Shown here in pieces: positions 10,215-20,012 of a stretch of 64,000 nt of DNA; position 1 is the first letter of the stretch, and every line of letters begins with the position of its first letter. Both the position numbers and the translations under genes were made by a program. Source of the DNA: Shinisaurus crocodilurus (lineage: Eukaryota > Chordata > Lepidosauria > Squamata > Shinisauridae); contig JAHFWL010001297.1 of assembly GCA_021292165.1 (NCBI GenBank), positions 1 to 64,000 of the forward strand, read 5' to 3'. The notes below the pieces were generated by a model. The model searched no databases and had not been told where the DNA came from. It saw only the letters and a list, made by a program, of their open reading frames with translations.

Positions 10215-10315
10215 GGTCAGTTGCCTCCCCCACCCCTCCACTGGTCTCCAATGCTAGCTGTCAGATGTACATGAGGGTTACAGCAGATTGCAAATAGGAA
10301 ATAATTTTCCAAGCC
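10215..10315 (-). repeat. Inverted counterpart of 9165-9250
   Basis: The phrases 'ccactggtctccaatgctag' and 'cagatgtacatgagggttac' are the reverse complement of 9172-9235. The final 25 bp (gaaataattttccaagcccg) instead repeat the end of the composite repeat directly. Confidence 0.55.
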
Positions 10316-10350
10316 CGGTTAGCATCTCCAGTGGGATGACAGATCTTGAA

Positions 10351-10523
10351 CAGGCCTGTGGCTTATGCTGGCTCAGCTTGTCTGAGTGTGGAAAGCTACG
10401 CAGGGTCAGGCCTGGTTATGACTTGGATGGGAGACCCCATCTCTAGTTTCCTGCATTCAGCAGGGGGTTGGACTCGATAGCCTTGTAGGCTCCTTCCAAC
10501 TCTATGAACTATGAAATCTATGA
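10351..10523 (+). mobile_element. SINE with 5S-rRNA-like head and CR1 tail, copy 1
   Basis: The head holds GTCTGAGTGTGG, AAGCTACGCAGGGTCAGGCC and ACTTGGATGGGAGACC. These correspond in order and spacing to the internal control region of vertebrate 5S rRNA (A box, intermediate element, C box). It continues without a break into 'ctgcattcagcagggggttg', 'gactcgatagccttgtaggc' and a terminal 'tctatgaactatgaaatctatga', i.e. a CR1 3' end. Other copies: 20051-20211, 31197-31374 and 52772-52944 (all minus strand). 5S-derived SINEs (SINE3 type) are known. The 5S-like core is only ~65 bp, so this is not a functional 5S gene. Confidence 0.8.
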
Positions 10524-10529
10524 CTTTTT

Positions 10530-11835
10530 GATCCCTAGCCCTACTGCTATTTCTTTTTTAGCCAAGCAAACAGATCACTATTATTATCTTGTAAATGAGT
10601 CTGTTCTTCCACAGCCGAAGAGCTTGTCCCCTTTCCCCATGGCGGCAATTATTTCTTGCTGATCCGTGGACCTTTCAGAGACCTTGTCCAAACACCAGAG
10701 GGCTGGTTGGGTGGGTGGGTTCTGCTGTTATCTCATGAGCTTCCTCACTTTACTCATCCACTGAGACATCTTGCATCTTGTCCTGGCTGCCTACTGTCTT
10801 CAAAAGCTCTGTTTCCCCTCTCTTTCTGGACTTCCATTCTGCTTCCTTTGGACAGGTAACTGGGATCCTGATTCCAGCTTGCTTCACAATGTCTGGGTCC
10901 GCACGTCACACTAACCCACGGTGGGCTGTTGGCCTATATTCATCCAGACAACACTGCCTGAACTATCAGCTTTTGCATTCTGGGCCCACACAATAGAGGG
11001 TGTGATCCTATTGCCCAGGGTTACAAACAACACTTTACTAACACGCACACCCCAGCTCTTTTGAAGAAAACACTGAACTGGGAAGGCAGTAAAAGTATCC
11101 CACACTGAAGAAATAAAATCATGACCATTACAGGCAAACAATTCAGTTGGTAGGAACGGAGCCAATGTAAATATGTACTGTGTATGCTATATTAAAAAGT
11201 ATAGAATCTTCTGGCAGGCATTGCGTTACTTTAAGTATACACACTCCAGCCCCTGTCATAATAGAAAATCCTTTCTTCCTCAGAGTCTCTCAACCAGGGC
11301 CGAGTTAAGCCCTCTTGTGCCTTTGTTTCCCCACATAGATGGAAAGCAAGCCAAGTTAAACTGAGCATATTCTCCATTAGTGTAAGCATATCAAATCGTG
11401 TGTGTCTTCCCAGGCTCTCACAATGTTAGAGGCCTCAGTGTCAGCAGCTTCAGACCACCTTCCTCTATGGGGGGCTCACTGCACACGCCGTGCAAATGCA
11501 TAGAATATACCACTGGGCAGAGACAACAGGGGGGGATTTATCTCCCTGCACCCCTCCCCAAGCCCTCGGTAGCCTCCAGGGAGAGGGCTTGGAGAGGGGA
11601 AGAGAGGCAGGGCTCTTGGAGGGAATCCAAGCCTCTGTGGGCCAGATGGGAAACCTCCACACGTGGAAGGTTCCCCCCCATCCCTGCCATAAGGCAACAC
11701 AATACCAGCTTACAGAATAAAAACACCTATGGAGAGCTACAGCAATCCCACAGGGTTAAATATAAAAATGATGAAATGCTTGCTGCCAAAGGAAAGATTA
11801 AAGCAGGGGTGGGAAATCCCAAGCCTCCAGGCTGA
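10530..11835. other. No recognisable gene or repeat
   Basis: Short frames only. The longest (about 11398-11835) has low-complexity Pro/Ser/Arg composition and no similarity that I recognise. Confidence 0.4.
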
Positions 11836-11965
11836 ATTTGTCCAGGGTGCTGTTGTTGCACTCATGTCCTGCTTGTGGGTTTCCCCGTGGGCAGCTGGTT
11901 GGCCACTGTGTGAATGGACCCTTGGTCTCTGATCCAGCAGGGCTCTTCTTACATTCTTATGTCCT
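11836..11965 (+). mobile_element. CR1 LINE 3' UTR fragment
   Basis: Shares 'gcactcatgtcctgcttgtg', 'cagctggttggccactgtgt' and 'gatccagcagggctcttctt' with the other CR1 3' ends. It has lost the 'acagaatgctggactag' block by a short deletion. Confidence 0.75.
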
Positions 11966-12149
11966 GAGGCTTCACAGACAAGCTAGGGATGAGCACAGCT
12001 GGCTCCATCAGGAGCCACCACCTGAAGTCAGCTGGTGTGCCTTGAAGTCACAATTCATGGGGGCTTTGGACGCCCCTCGTCTTTCCCATTGAATTAATTA
12101 ATGTCAGATTTTAAAATAATCAACATGAATTTTTATAAAAAGGTTTCCA

Positions 12150-12365
12150 ATGTTTGAAATATTCAGTAATATTGAAAAATGTTTTAAAAGCCTGGGTGAA
12201 CAAGATGTTTGCCAGGTACCGAAAAGATGTTACAGTAGACACCTTTCTAGGCAGAACATTCCATAACCAGTGGGGCCACCACAGAAGAGGCCCTCTGTTT
12301 CATTGCCACCCTCTGTACATCAGACGGAGAGGGGAACTTGGACAAGGGCCTCACTTGATGACCTT
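12150..12365 (-). mobile_element. L2-like LINE 3' region fragment
   Basis: The phrases 'aaaagcctgggtgaacaaga', 'aacattccataaccagtggg' and 'gccaccacagaagaggccct' parallel 18310-18440 (gaagagcatgccacagatgg, ggccacaacagagaaggctc). They are the antisense of the LINE segment where 28955-29080 and 56175-56290 read sense. Confidence 0.5.
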
Positions 12366-12369
12366 AAGG

Positions 12370-13160
12370 GTTGGGTAGGTACATATTGGGGGGGGGGGAT
12401 GTTCCTTAAGGGATTGCATTTGTGTGCAATATGTAGTTATGCAATAAGGATGGTCATATCTCTTCTCAGTTCAGTCTGGTCTCTCCTTGATTCCAGCATC
12501 ATTGCTTTGAGAATGGCTGTCCAAGGACAACAAGCAGGAAGTGTGCATGACTTTGTCTTGTGTTTGGCAAGAGGTATCGAGTTGGAGGCAAACTTTCCAT
12601 AAGCAGGCAACCATGAGAAACAATCTCTTGGCTCCTCCCTGAATGACACCTGCCATGTTATGACCATTTCTCCTGAGGAAAAAGAACCAAAACAATTGCG
12701 TCAGCATGGAACAACAGATATTTAGGCAGCCTAAAGGGGAATAGTGTAGAGAGGGTGAACTGTGAAGTTGAGCAGTTGAGTCTCTTTAGGCACAGGCCCT
12801 GAAGCTCAGTTTGCATGCACATGAGTAAATGTCACTATAACTGTTTGGAACAGATACACAATTGAAGGGAGGCTGCTCCATAGGGCAAGCCACTCATAGC
12901 AAGACACCAATGCAAACCCATCTTTTGTTTTCCCTTCTGTAGTGACAATACAGTGATGAAAGTTACAGAAGAGAAACCAACAATGCTTCTAAAAAAATAT
13001 TTCCATCATCACCATCACCATCATTATTTTAATAATACCTACTTCCATCAGTCAGGTAACTGATTGCCAGAAGTATCTTTGAAGGCAGGACCTTATCAGG
13101 AAACTCAGTGAGGGATTAGACACCTATGTGCGTATGGCAGATATATACTCCCCTAATACT
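12370..13160. other. No recognisable gene; G-tract and CATCAC run
   Basis: Contains a G10 tract near 12389 and a short (CAT/CAC)n stretch near 13003-13025. No coding similarity was seen. Confidence 0.4.
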
Positions 13161-13164
13161 ACAT

Positions 13165-13248
13165 TAACTGTGCAATCCTATGCATGTTTTTTCAAAAGTA
13201 AATCCCATTGGGTTCAATTGGGATTACTCCCAGGAAAGTGTGCAAAGC
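13165..13248. mobile_element. Palindromic MITE, 'GCAATCCTATGC' family
   Basis: Starts TGTGCAATCCTATGCATG and contains 'aagtaaatcccattgggttc' followed by the inverse 'gggattactcccagg'. The same foldback family recurs at 21535-21605, 46445-46530, 49634-49722, 50645-50690, 52022-52102, 54475-54552 and 58266-58354. Very short and non-coding. Confidence 0.55.
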
Positions 13249-13879
13249 ACAGAAATATTAAGGGGGGGGGAATCCACAGTGAATCTACCACCCAATCCAA
13301 AGCCCTACCAGCTCACTGCAGCCAGGGTGGATGGGTTTCTCGCCCTTACATTCCCCCCCCCCCATTCCTCCTCCTCCTCCTCCTTCTTGAGATCAATGGG
13401 AATTAATTAACTATGCCAGTTCTAGGCTGGGATATTTTACCTCCGCCCCCTGGGGGGAGATGTCCAGGTAATAAGAGGGTTTAGGATCCTGTAAATCCGT
13501 GGCTGCCTCTAACACTCCCCTGACACACTTCCAATATGTGTTGTTTAGGGGGGGGGCAGCACTATAGGAGCACTGTGGGCAGAAAAGGAGACCTCTGCTG
13601 GCAGGTCTCCTGCTCTTCCTTCCCAGAGAAAGGCCCACAGCTTCCTTCCAATGGCTCCTCAGCTGCCACTGTTCCTCAGTTTAGGACTGCTCCCTCAAGG
13701 TGAAAATAAACCAAGCAGTTTGACAGCTAATAAGTCCATTGCATTTTAGGGTGTAATCAAATTGCTAAACGAGCTGAATGCTAAGATTGGCAACAGAAGT
13801 TTTTAATAGCCAAAGGCAGGAATTAGATCGTGTTGAATAAATTGAGGTTGTTTCTATTAATGTACCTGCCAGGAATCCA

Positions 13880-15194
13880 GGTATACATCATCATCATCAT
13901 CAGGCGATCACTCCGAGTAAGATTGTCTTCTGGGATAAAAGGAGGAAATTCTAAAGAAGATTGTGTAGACTCTAGCGATGGGTCTAGAGTGACTGTGGAG
14001 GCCAATTCTAGATCCACACAGCTTCCCACAGTGAGGACACAGGTTACCAGATAGAAGATGGTCCTGTAAAGGATTCATTTGATGTGCTTTTCGCTTAGCA
14101 CGTTTCTCCCTTTCACCTTGCACTCGGGCTTCTTCAAAGTCCATGGAACCTTTGTGAAAGGCCAACCTCCATTTAGATCGTTCATGGGCCAGAGCTTCCC
14201 AGTTTTCGATGTTTATATTGCATTTTTTTAGATTAGCCTTATGAGCATCTTTAAACCTCTTATATTGACCACCGATATTCCGCTTTCCATCCTTGAGTTG
14301 GGAGTAAAGTAACTGCTTTGGGAGGCGGAAGTCAGGCATTCGAACAACATGACCGGTCCACTGAAGTTGGCATTGAAGGATCATTTTTTCAATGCTAGTA
14401 GTCTTTGCTTCTTCCAGTACACTGACATTTGTTTGCCTATCTTCCCAAGTAATTCGCAGGATTTTCCGGAGGCAACGTTGATGAAACCTTTCAAGGAGGT
14501 GGAAGTGACATTTATAGATAGTCCATGTTTCGCAGGCATACAATAAAGTTGGTAGTACAATGGCTTCATAAACCAGTGTTTTGGTCTTCTTACAAATATC
14601 CCGATCCTCAAACACTCTATGTTTCATTCGAGAAAATGCGGCACTTGCGGAGCTCAGACGATGCTGGATTTCACTGTCGATGTTAGCTGTAACAGAAAGA
14701 TAGCTGCCAAGATAGAGAAAATGATCGACATTTTCCAGTATTGTCCCGCCAAGCTGGATAGATGGCATCACCAAAGGATTGGCTTGCACTTGCTGATGAA
14801 GCACTTTGGGTTTTTTGATGTTAAGTGAGAGACCAAGTTTTTCGTATGCTTCTGTAAAAGCATTTAGGATAGTTTGGAGATCATCCTCTGAATGCGCGGA
14901 GACCACATTATCATCAGCATACTGAAGTTCCACAACGGAGGTTGTAATTACCTTACTTTTTGCCTTCAGCCTGCTGAGATTAAAAAGCTTTCCATCTGTT
15001 CGATATATAATTCCCACACCGGTGGGAAGTTTCCCCTTGACAAGATGTAAAACCATGGCGATGAAAATGGCAAATAATGTTGGGGCGATAACACATCCCT
15101 GTTTAACACCTGATCCCACTTTAAATGGAGCACCATGAGAGCTGTTGTTGTCCAAAACCATTGCCGTCATGTTGCCGTCAGGTATACACAGCAT
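13880..15194 (-). mobile_element. 5'-truncated non-LTR retrotransposon (LINE)
   Basis: The element body is the reverse-transcriptase frame at 13908-15194 read leftward. It is followed by a short 3' region ending in about five GAT trinucleotides (ATC on the plus strand, 13885-13903), typical of LINEs that end in a simple repeat. A TAG directly precedes the first ATG, and the DNA beyond 15194 is unrelated (a GGA-rich tract), so the 5' part including any endonuclease is missing. Confidence 0.75.
13908..15194 (-). CDS. LINE reverse transcriptase, C-terminal half (428 codons)
   Basis: This is the longest meaningful frame in the window, uninterrupted by stops. Reverse-transcriptase landmarks in order: GVKQGC at residues 29-34, the catalytic box QYADD with its two Asp at 91-95, and LGLSLNIKK (120-128). 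These are followed by the thumb/connection segment typical of LINEs (LPTLLYACETW; RFHQRCLRKILRITWEDR; QWTGHVVRM). A zinc-finger-like CPHCGKLC...GLHSH lies near 386-402. The last ~26 residues look out of frame with a normal ending. The N-terminal endonuclease and RT fingers are missing. The clade (RTE/I/Jockey-like) cannot be fixed without a tree. It is probably inactive, but the intact frame suggests a fairly recent insertion. Confidence 0.8.
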   Translation of the reverse strand: MLCIPDGNMTAMVLDNNSSHGAPFKVGSGVKQGCVIAPTLFAIFIAMVLHLVKGKLPTGVGIIYRTDGKLFNLSRLKAKSKVITTSVVELQYADDNVVSAHSEDDLQTILNAFTEAYEKLGLSLNIKKPKVLHQQVQANPLVMPSIQLGGTILENVDHFLYLGSYLSVTANIDSEIQHRLSSASAAFSRMKHRVFEDRDICKKTKTLVYEAIVLPTLLYACETWTIYKCHFHLLERFHQRCLRKILRITWEDRQTNVSVLEEAKTTSIEKMILQCQLQWTGHVVRMPDFRLPKQLLYSQLKDGKRNIGGQYKRFKDAHKANLKKCNINIENWEALAHERSKWRLAFHKGSMDFEEARVQGEREKRAKRKAHQMNPLQDHLLSGNLCPHCGKLCGSRIGLHSHSRPIARVYTIFFRISSFYPRRQSYSE

Positions 15195-15244
15195 CTACAA
15201 AACCAAAGCTGAAGCAAACCAATGGCAAAGATACAATAGTTTTG

Positions 15245-15300
15245 GATCCCCTCCTCCTGCTGGAGGAGGAGGAGGAGGAGGAGAAAGGAGAGGAAGAAAG
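15245..15300. repeat. GGA-rich tract
   Basis: About seven GGA repeats followed by a purine-rich run. Confidence 0.85.
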
Positions 15301-15334
15301 CAGCCCCAACCTGCCATCTATGCATGAATGATGT

Positions 15335-15720
15335 GGCTCTATTATTTATTTATTTATTTATTTGACTTCTACCCTGCCTCTCTACCAAAAATGGCACTCA
15401 AGGTAGCTTACAGTCACTAATAAAACTTGATAAAAAAACAATAATAAAACAAATACATTAAACAAAATTTTAAAACATTTAAAAAATCAACAATAACAGA
15501 GTAAAAACTGCCTCCAACCCAACAGACCAGCTTATACACCGAAGGCCTGCTTGAATAAAGAGGTCTTTGGCTGCCAGTGGAAGGACAGCAGAGGGGAAGC
15601 GGCAACTGTGCCTCACCTTGCTGTGTCAATTTTTTAGTCATGTCGTCTGATTTACACTTTTGAAACTGTTTGTAAGGAACCAGCCTTTGAGAAAGATGGT
15701 TATACTCCAAATGCATTAGG
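15335..15720 (-). mobile_element. L2-like LINE 3' end
   Basis: Starts with (TTTA)n at 15342-15362, then 'ctaccctgcctctctacc', 'caaggtagcttacagtcac', an A-rich middle, and 'tgcttgaataaagaggtc' with 'ggaaggacagcagag'. Read on the minus strand this is the 3' UTR and tail of the L2-like family also seen at 17991-18545 and 22485-22600. It has no coding part. Confidence 0.55.
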
Positions 15721-15729
15721 CATGACTAG

Positions 15730-16490
15730 GAATTAGAGTGCTTCGGCAAAGAAATAAAACAGTTTTCCTGATCATCTTTGGAGGGTAGCCTTTTTAAAAA
15801 AAAAAAAAAAAAATCTGTTAGAAGCACCAGGGGGGCATGGAAGGGCGGGTAGAGGAGCAAGCCGTTGGCTCTGATTGCCTCTTAGTGCAGGCAAAAAGAT
15901 TGTGCGTGTCGTGTGCTGGATATTCCTCTGCAGCAACCTTTCCTCTGGTGGACAACCTGCTCTGAATGCAGAAATTGATTTCCATACAGCAGCTGCTGTA
16001 TCTGCTAATCCATTGCTTCTGATGCACTGTGATATATACCGTACTAGTTCTTGCATCCTGTGGCGCATCCCATTCAATTCAGTGGAAGGGCAGCCCTTGC
16101 AGACAGGAGAGCTCTGATACTGTTAAGAAGAGTGAAGGAGATTACTTCTTAATGGCCTAGAATGGCTGGTGGAGGCTTTGTTAATGGGAACTAGTGGGAG
16201 ATATACAGAAGTGTCTCTGGAATAGTTGGAGGGGTGTGTGTGTGGGGGGGGGGAAGCGAGGGGGAAACCAGAGCTTGAGAATTTGGCAGACCCACTCCTC
16301 CTTCTCCAGCTAAGGAGAGGGGGCTGATGAAGGTATTGCTGTGTGTGAAGGAACAGCAATTAGTAGGCAACGTGCCCTCCAGATGTTTTGGACTAACTCC
16401 AAAAGGGCCCAGCCAGCAGGGCCAGTGGTCCTGGATTATGGGAGCAGTCAGCTACCTAAAACAAATGAAGGGCATCAGGTTACCCCTTAG
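15730..16490. other. No recognisable gene or repeat
   Basis: Contains an A16 tract near 15797 and a GT/G tract near 16230-16252. No coding similarity. Confidence 0.4.
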
Positions 16491-16492
16491 AG

Positions 16493-16824
16493 CAGGAGTA
16501 GAGAACCCCTTTCAGCCTGGGTGCCAAATTCCATTGTGGAAAAGCTCTCGGAGGAGGCCGCATTCCAGCAGTGTGGGGGCATCCCATGAAGGCAAAAGGG
16601 GCATGGCTAAACATACCAAAACATACCAGCATATTTTAGCTTAAAGCTCTCACTTCCCATAACTAAGCTTTAGGAGAAGCATTTCCACCTTTTCAAGTGG
16701 AGAAAACAACTGCATGAGAGCTGGGGAGCCGCCAAACTATCGGTGGTTGGAGGAAAGAGGGTGGCCTCCTGGGGAACCACAGAGGGCTGGATCTGGCCCC
16801 TGGGCCTGAGATTCTGCACCCCTG
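16493..16824 (+). mobile_element. hAT-type non-autonomous element (family 'A', copy 2)
   Basis: The ends are CAGGAGTAGAGAACCCC and its inverse GATTCTGCACCCCTG. The octamer CCTTAGAG is repeated exactly on both sides (16485-16492 and 16825-16832). The interior 'ggcaaaaggggcatggct' and 'cagcatattttagcttaaag' match the reverse complement of 4340-4400. No transposase frame. Confidence 0.85.
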
Positions 16825-17011
16825 CCTTAGAGAGAGAGGAGGGGCTGTGAGCTGAAGGCTGGAAACATCTTGGAGTACAGTGTGCCTGTCTCTAGAGATC
16901 TGATAGGAGGTAGCGGGTTTGTTGCCAGGCAGGAGTGTGGCCATTGCTGGCCACCACCTTTGCTTTACTTGTATATTGATAAACAAACCAAGAATTACAA
17001 AACACCATGGG

Positions 17012-17290
17012 ATGGATACAGGATCTGCTTTCCATGGACAGAAGGGCTCCCACTCACGAAAGGTGCCTCTACCTGATTTTGGGGGGGATCCCCCCTCCTC
17101 CCACACCACAACTTACCCGATTCAACGGGGTCCCCTGACCCTCTGTGTGGCATTTTTAGGGGCTGGAAGCGGTGCCATAGGGAGGAACAGGCAGGGAGGT
17201 CCTCTTTTGCCAGCCAAGTTGCACTCGCCTCAATCTGGGCCCAGAGGTCCTTAATGGCCTCTGCCCCAAAGGAAGCCAAACCCAGGTAGC
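17012..17290 (+). repeat. Unclassified interspersed repeat X, copy 1
   Basis: Shares with 31405-31775 and 47492-47765 the order: reduced 'gaaggtgcctct' motif, C-rich 'ggatccccc', 'cacaccacaac', 'ttcaacggggtcccctgacc', 'ctctgtgtggcatttttagg' and 'ggctggaag', then a 3' block around 'cctcaatctgggccc'. See the finding on repeat X. Confidence 0.55.
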
Positions 17291-17799
17291 ACTGCCTCTG
17301 GAATGACTCACTTGAGGTGTGTGTGTGTGTGCATGATATTGTGTATGGGAGCCCTACCTCCTACATTCAGCCAGTGGACCAAGGCATAGGCATACACACG
17401 GTCTGTATACTAATTGACACAGACTCAGTCTGTTAAAACTCCTGGCGCACCAAACAGGACTTCTGTGAGGACTACTGATGTTGGTGGGGTGATAAATGGG
17501 CTCTTATATAGCATTAGAAGACGACAACAACAACCCCATGAAATACCAAGTTTAATTAATACCCATTCAGTTCAACCATTTAATACAATGGTTTAAAACC
17601 ATTCAGTAAGAGTTAAAGCTTGTGGTGGCTGGGTAAAAGCATTGGCGTTGCTTCTTTCCTAGTGCTCTGGCTGGCCAGTGTCAACTGATCCATGTTGGCT
17701 AGAAGGCAGGAGTCACTACAGTCTGATTGGGGTTGCCCAGCCTCTTTGAATGTGTTGTTGTTTTCTAAAAACCAAACACAAAGCTCTAAGGACAGGTTC

Positions 17800-17802
<3 letters not shown>

Positions 17803-17855
<53 letters not shown>
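17803..17855. repeat. (TTA)n microsatellite
   Basis: About 17 TTA repeats. Confidence 0.95.
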
Positions 17856-17856
<1 letters not shown>

Positions 17857-17990
17857 AGGGCACAATCCTGTGCATGTTTAGACAGAAAAAAGTCCTACAA
17901 CTCCCAGCATTCTCCAGCTAGCTGCTGGTTGGGGAATGCTGGGAGTTGTAGGACTTTTTTTCTGTCTGAACATGCATAGGATTGTGTCCT
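17857..17990. mobile_element. Foldback MITE, 'GGGCACAATCC' family
   Basis: The left arm GGGCACAATCCTGTGCATG, 'tagacagaaaaaagtcctac', 'aactcccagcat' is followed after a short loop by its inverse 'atgctgggagttgtagg', 'actttttttctgtctgaac', 'atgcataggattgtgtcc'. The arms are about 60 bp and nearly perfect. TAAA stands directly outside both ends. Relatives: 18141-18248 and 37838-38041. Confidence 0.7.
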
Positions 17991-18545
17991 AAATTTATAG
18001 GCCACCCAAATAGCGGATGCCCTTGAAGCAGTTTACAATTAAAACAAAACAAAAATCAATAAAATAACAACCAAAATAATAATTACAACAATGAAAATAT
18101 TTTAAAAAGGCATAAGATTAAAATATAAAAAATATTTAGGGTGCAATCCTATGAATGCTTAGACAGAAAAAAAAAGTCCTACAGCTGGCTGGCTGAGGGA
18201 TACTGGGAGTTGTAGAATTTTTTTTCTAAATGTGCATGAGATTGCCTTAAAATATTAAACAGCCAGCAGTGAAGGTAATAACCAGAGCAACAGATTAAAG
18301 ATTAAATGCCTACTGGAAGAGGAAGGTCTTGACCTGGTGTCTAAACCTATTCAGTGAGGATGCCCAGTGGATCTCCCTGGGAAGAGCATGCCACAGATGG
18401 GGGGCCACAACAGAGAAGGCTCTTTCCCTGGTAGCCACCCATCACACCATTGTAGGCGGCAGCACCCAGACAACACCTGGTGCTATCTGGGGGGGGGGAG
18501 CTTTTCTTGATCACCCTCTCTTTTTCTCACATCCTAGTAGAGCTT
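17991..18545 (-). mobile_element. L2-like LINE 3' region with embedded foldback remnant
   Basis: Starts 'ataggccacccaaatagcgg' with an A-rich stretch, then 'aagaggaaggtcttgacctg', 'gatctccctgggaagagc' and 'cacaacagagaaggctct'. This is the antisense of the L2-like 3' region. A foldback relative of 17857-17990 is embedded at 18141-18248. Confidence 0.5.
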
Positions 18546-18549
18546 GTCT

Positions 18550-18984
18550 ATGAAATCTCTTGGAGACTTAAGGAGCAGTGTAAGGATTGTGTAGCAGCAA
18601 GTTTATTAGCTTCAAAATACGGTGTGATATTTCCACACTGGGTCTCAAAGAAGTGAATGGAGAATACGTGATGTCTTCATAACAACAAACCTTTATTCCC
18701 CACTTTATTCCAATGTTGATGTGCATGTCCGCATCTATTGATTGTAGTATCGGAAACATCTAAATCAGGTAACATGTGTTCTTTTAAAATTCAGATGCTT
18801 TCCCCTGCTTAGAATGAACAGAATACCTTCCTTAAATAATGTCCTTAACTTACTCCTCATCCACTTTAAGCACCCTGCCATGCTCAGGATCATGCTAGCT
18901 AAAGAGGGATTTGCTTCCGAATCACTTAATTAGGGTGAGAGTGATCATGAAAAATCTGTCCTGAGCCAGTGGTAATCATGGCTG
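18550..18984. other. No recognisable gene or repeat
   Basis: AT-rich DNA without coding similarity or diagnostic repeat termini. Confidence 0.4.
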
Positions 18985-19412
18985 GGCAGTGCTGGACAGG
19001 CCCTATGGGGAGAGACTGAAAGAGCTGGGCATGTTTAGCCTTCAGAAGAGGAGACTGAGGGGAGATATGATCGCACTCTTCCAGTACTTGAAGGGTTGTC
19101 ACACAGAGGAGGGCCAGGATCTCTTCTCGATCATCCCAGTTTGCAGGACACGGAATAATGGGCGCAAGTTACAGGAACCTAGATTCCACCTAAACATCAG
19201 GAAAAATTTCCTGACTGTCAGAGCAATAAGACAATGGAACCAACTACCTAGGGAGGTGGTGGTCTCTCCCAATCTGGAGGCATTCAAGGTGCAACTGGAC
19301 CGCCATCTGTCAGGGATGCTTCGACCTGGATTCCTGCATTGAGCAGGGGGTTGGACTCGATGGCCTTGTAGGCTCCTTCCAACTCTACTTTTCTTTGATT
19401 CTATGATTCTAT
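18985..19412 (+). mobile_element. CR1 LINE 3' end with terminal octamers
   Basis: Carries the ORF2 tail (18989-19342), then 'gattcctgcattgagcaggg', 'ggactcgatggccttgtagg' and terminal GATTCTATG repeats at about 19397-19413. The upstream part is missing. Confidence 0.85.
18989..19342 (+). pseudogene. CR1 ORF2 C-terminal remnant (117 codons)
   Basis: An uninterrupted frame with the standard CR1 ORF2 C-terminal order: YGERLKELGMFSLQKRRLRG, then DMIALFQYLKG, then a RFHLNIRKNFLTVRAIRQWN block, and QLPREVVVSPNLEAFKVQLD. This follows the RT domain in intact elements. The catalytic parts are absent and the start Met is fortuitous, so it is a 5'-truncated dead copy. Confidence 0.85.
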
Positions 19413-19640
19413 GTGATTACTGTGGATGTGATTTGTGCAATCAAGAAATGCAACTGCTCCCCAAAATGAGGGTGGCAGTACCCTATCTTATCCCATTCTA
19501 CAAGGTTAGAATGATCTTACTTATCTGTATGCCAACACCTTCAGTATTGACTGAAGGAGCAACAGGAATGAAATGCAATTCAAAATTGTAAAGACACACG
19601 TGGAATCGTCCTTTCACACGTCTGGATTGTTGATCTAAGG

Positions 19641-19725
19641 CAGTCTTCCCCAACCTGGGGCCCTCCAGGTGTGTTGGACTAAACTCCCGTCACTCCCAGA
19701 AGGCTGGGAGGGCACCAGAAGGCTG
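19641..19725 (+). mobile_element. Partial palindromic hAT MITE
   Basis: Begins CAGTCTTCCCCAACCTGGGG with 'gttggactaaactccc' and ends 'caccagaaggctg', the general plan of the element at 57840-57975 with the middle deleted. I found no convincing octamer duplication. Confidence 0.45.
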
Positions 19726-20012
19726 GTATGCTTTTCATATAGGGTATGAGAGGTACTGGGTTCATATCCTAGACAGTATGCTGGCTGTACCGTGTATTTT
19801 TGTCTCTGTGTCTCTGCTTGAAGCTTGTCATGTATCAGGGCTCCCTGGTTTGAGGTTGCTGTTGTTTTGGGTAGCAGGCAAAAACATGTATAGATCAAGC
19901 AGGCTTGCAAACATTGCTACATAACAAAGTCTGGCAAAACTCCTCCTACAAGCTCCTCCTACAAGCTACTGCAGCAAACTACAGGAGCTCAAAAGGTCCA
20001 AACCCCCAACTG

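Noticed and set aside
10351..10470. 5S rRNA gene
   Set aside because: Only the internal control region is 5S-like; the 5' third and the 3' end are replaced, the latter by a CR1 tail, and four dispersed copies exist.
11398..11835. 145-codon plus frame
   Set aside because: Overlapping frames on both strands, Ser/Pro/Arg-rich, no similarity recognised, and it ends at the start of a CR1 fragment.
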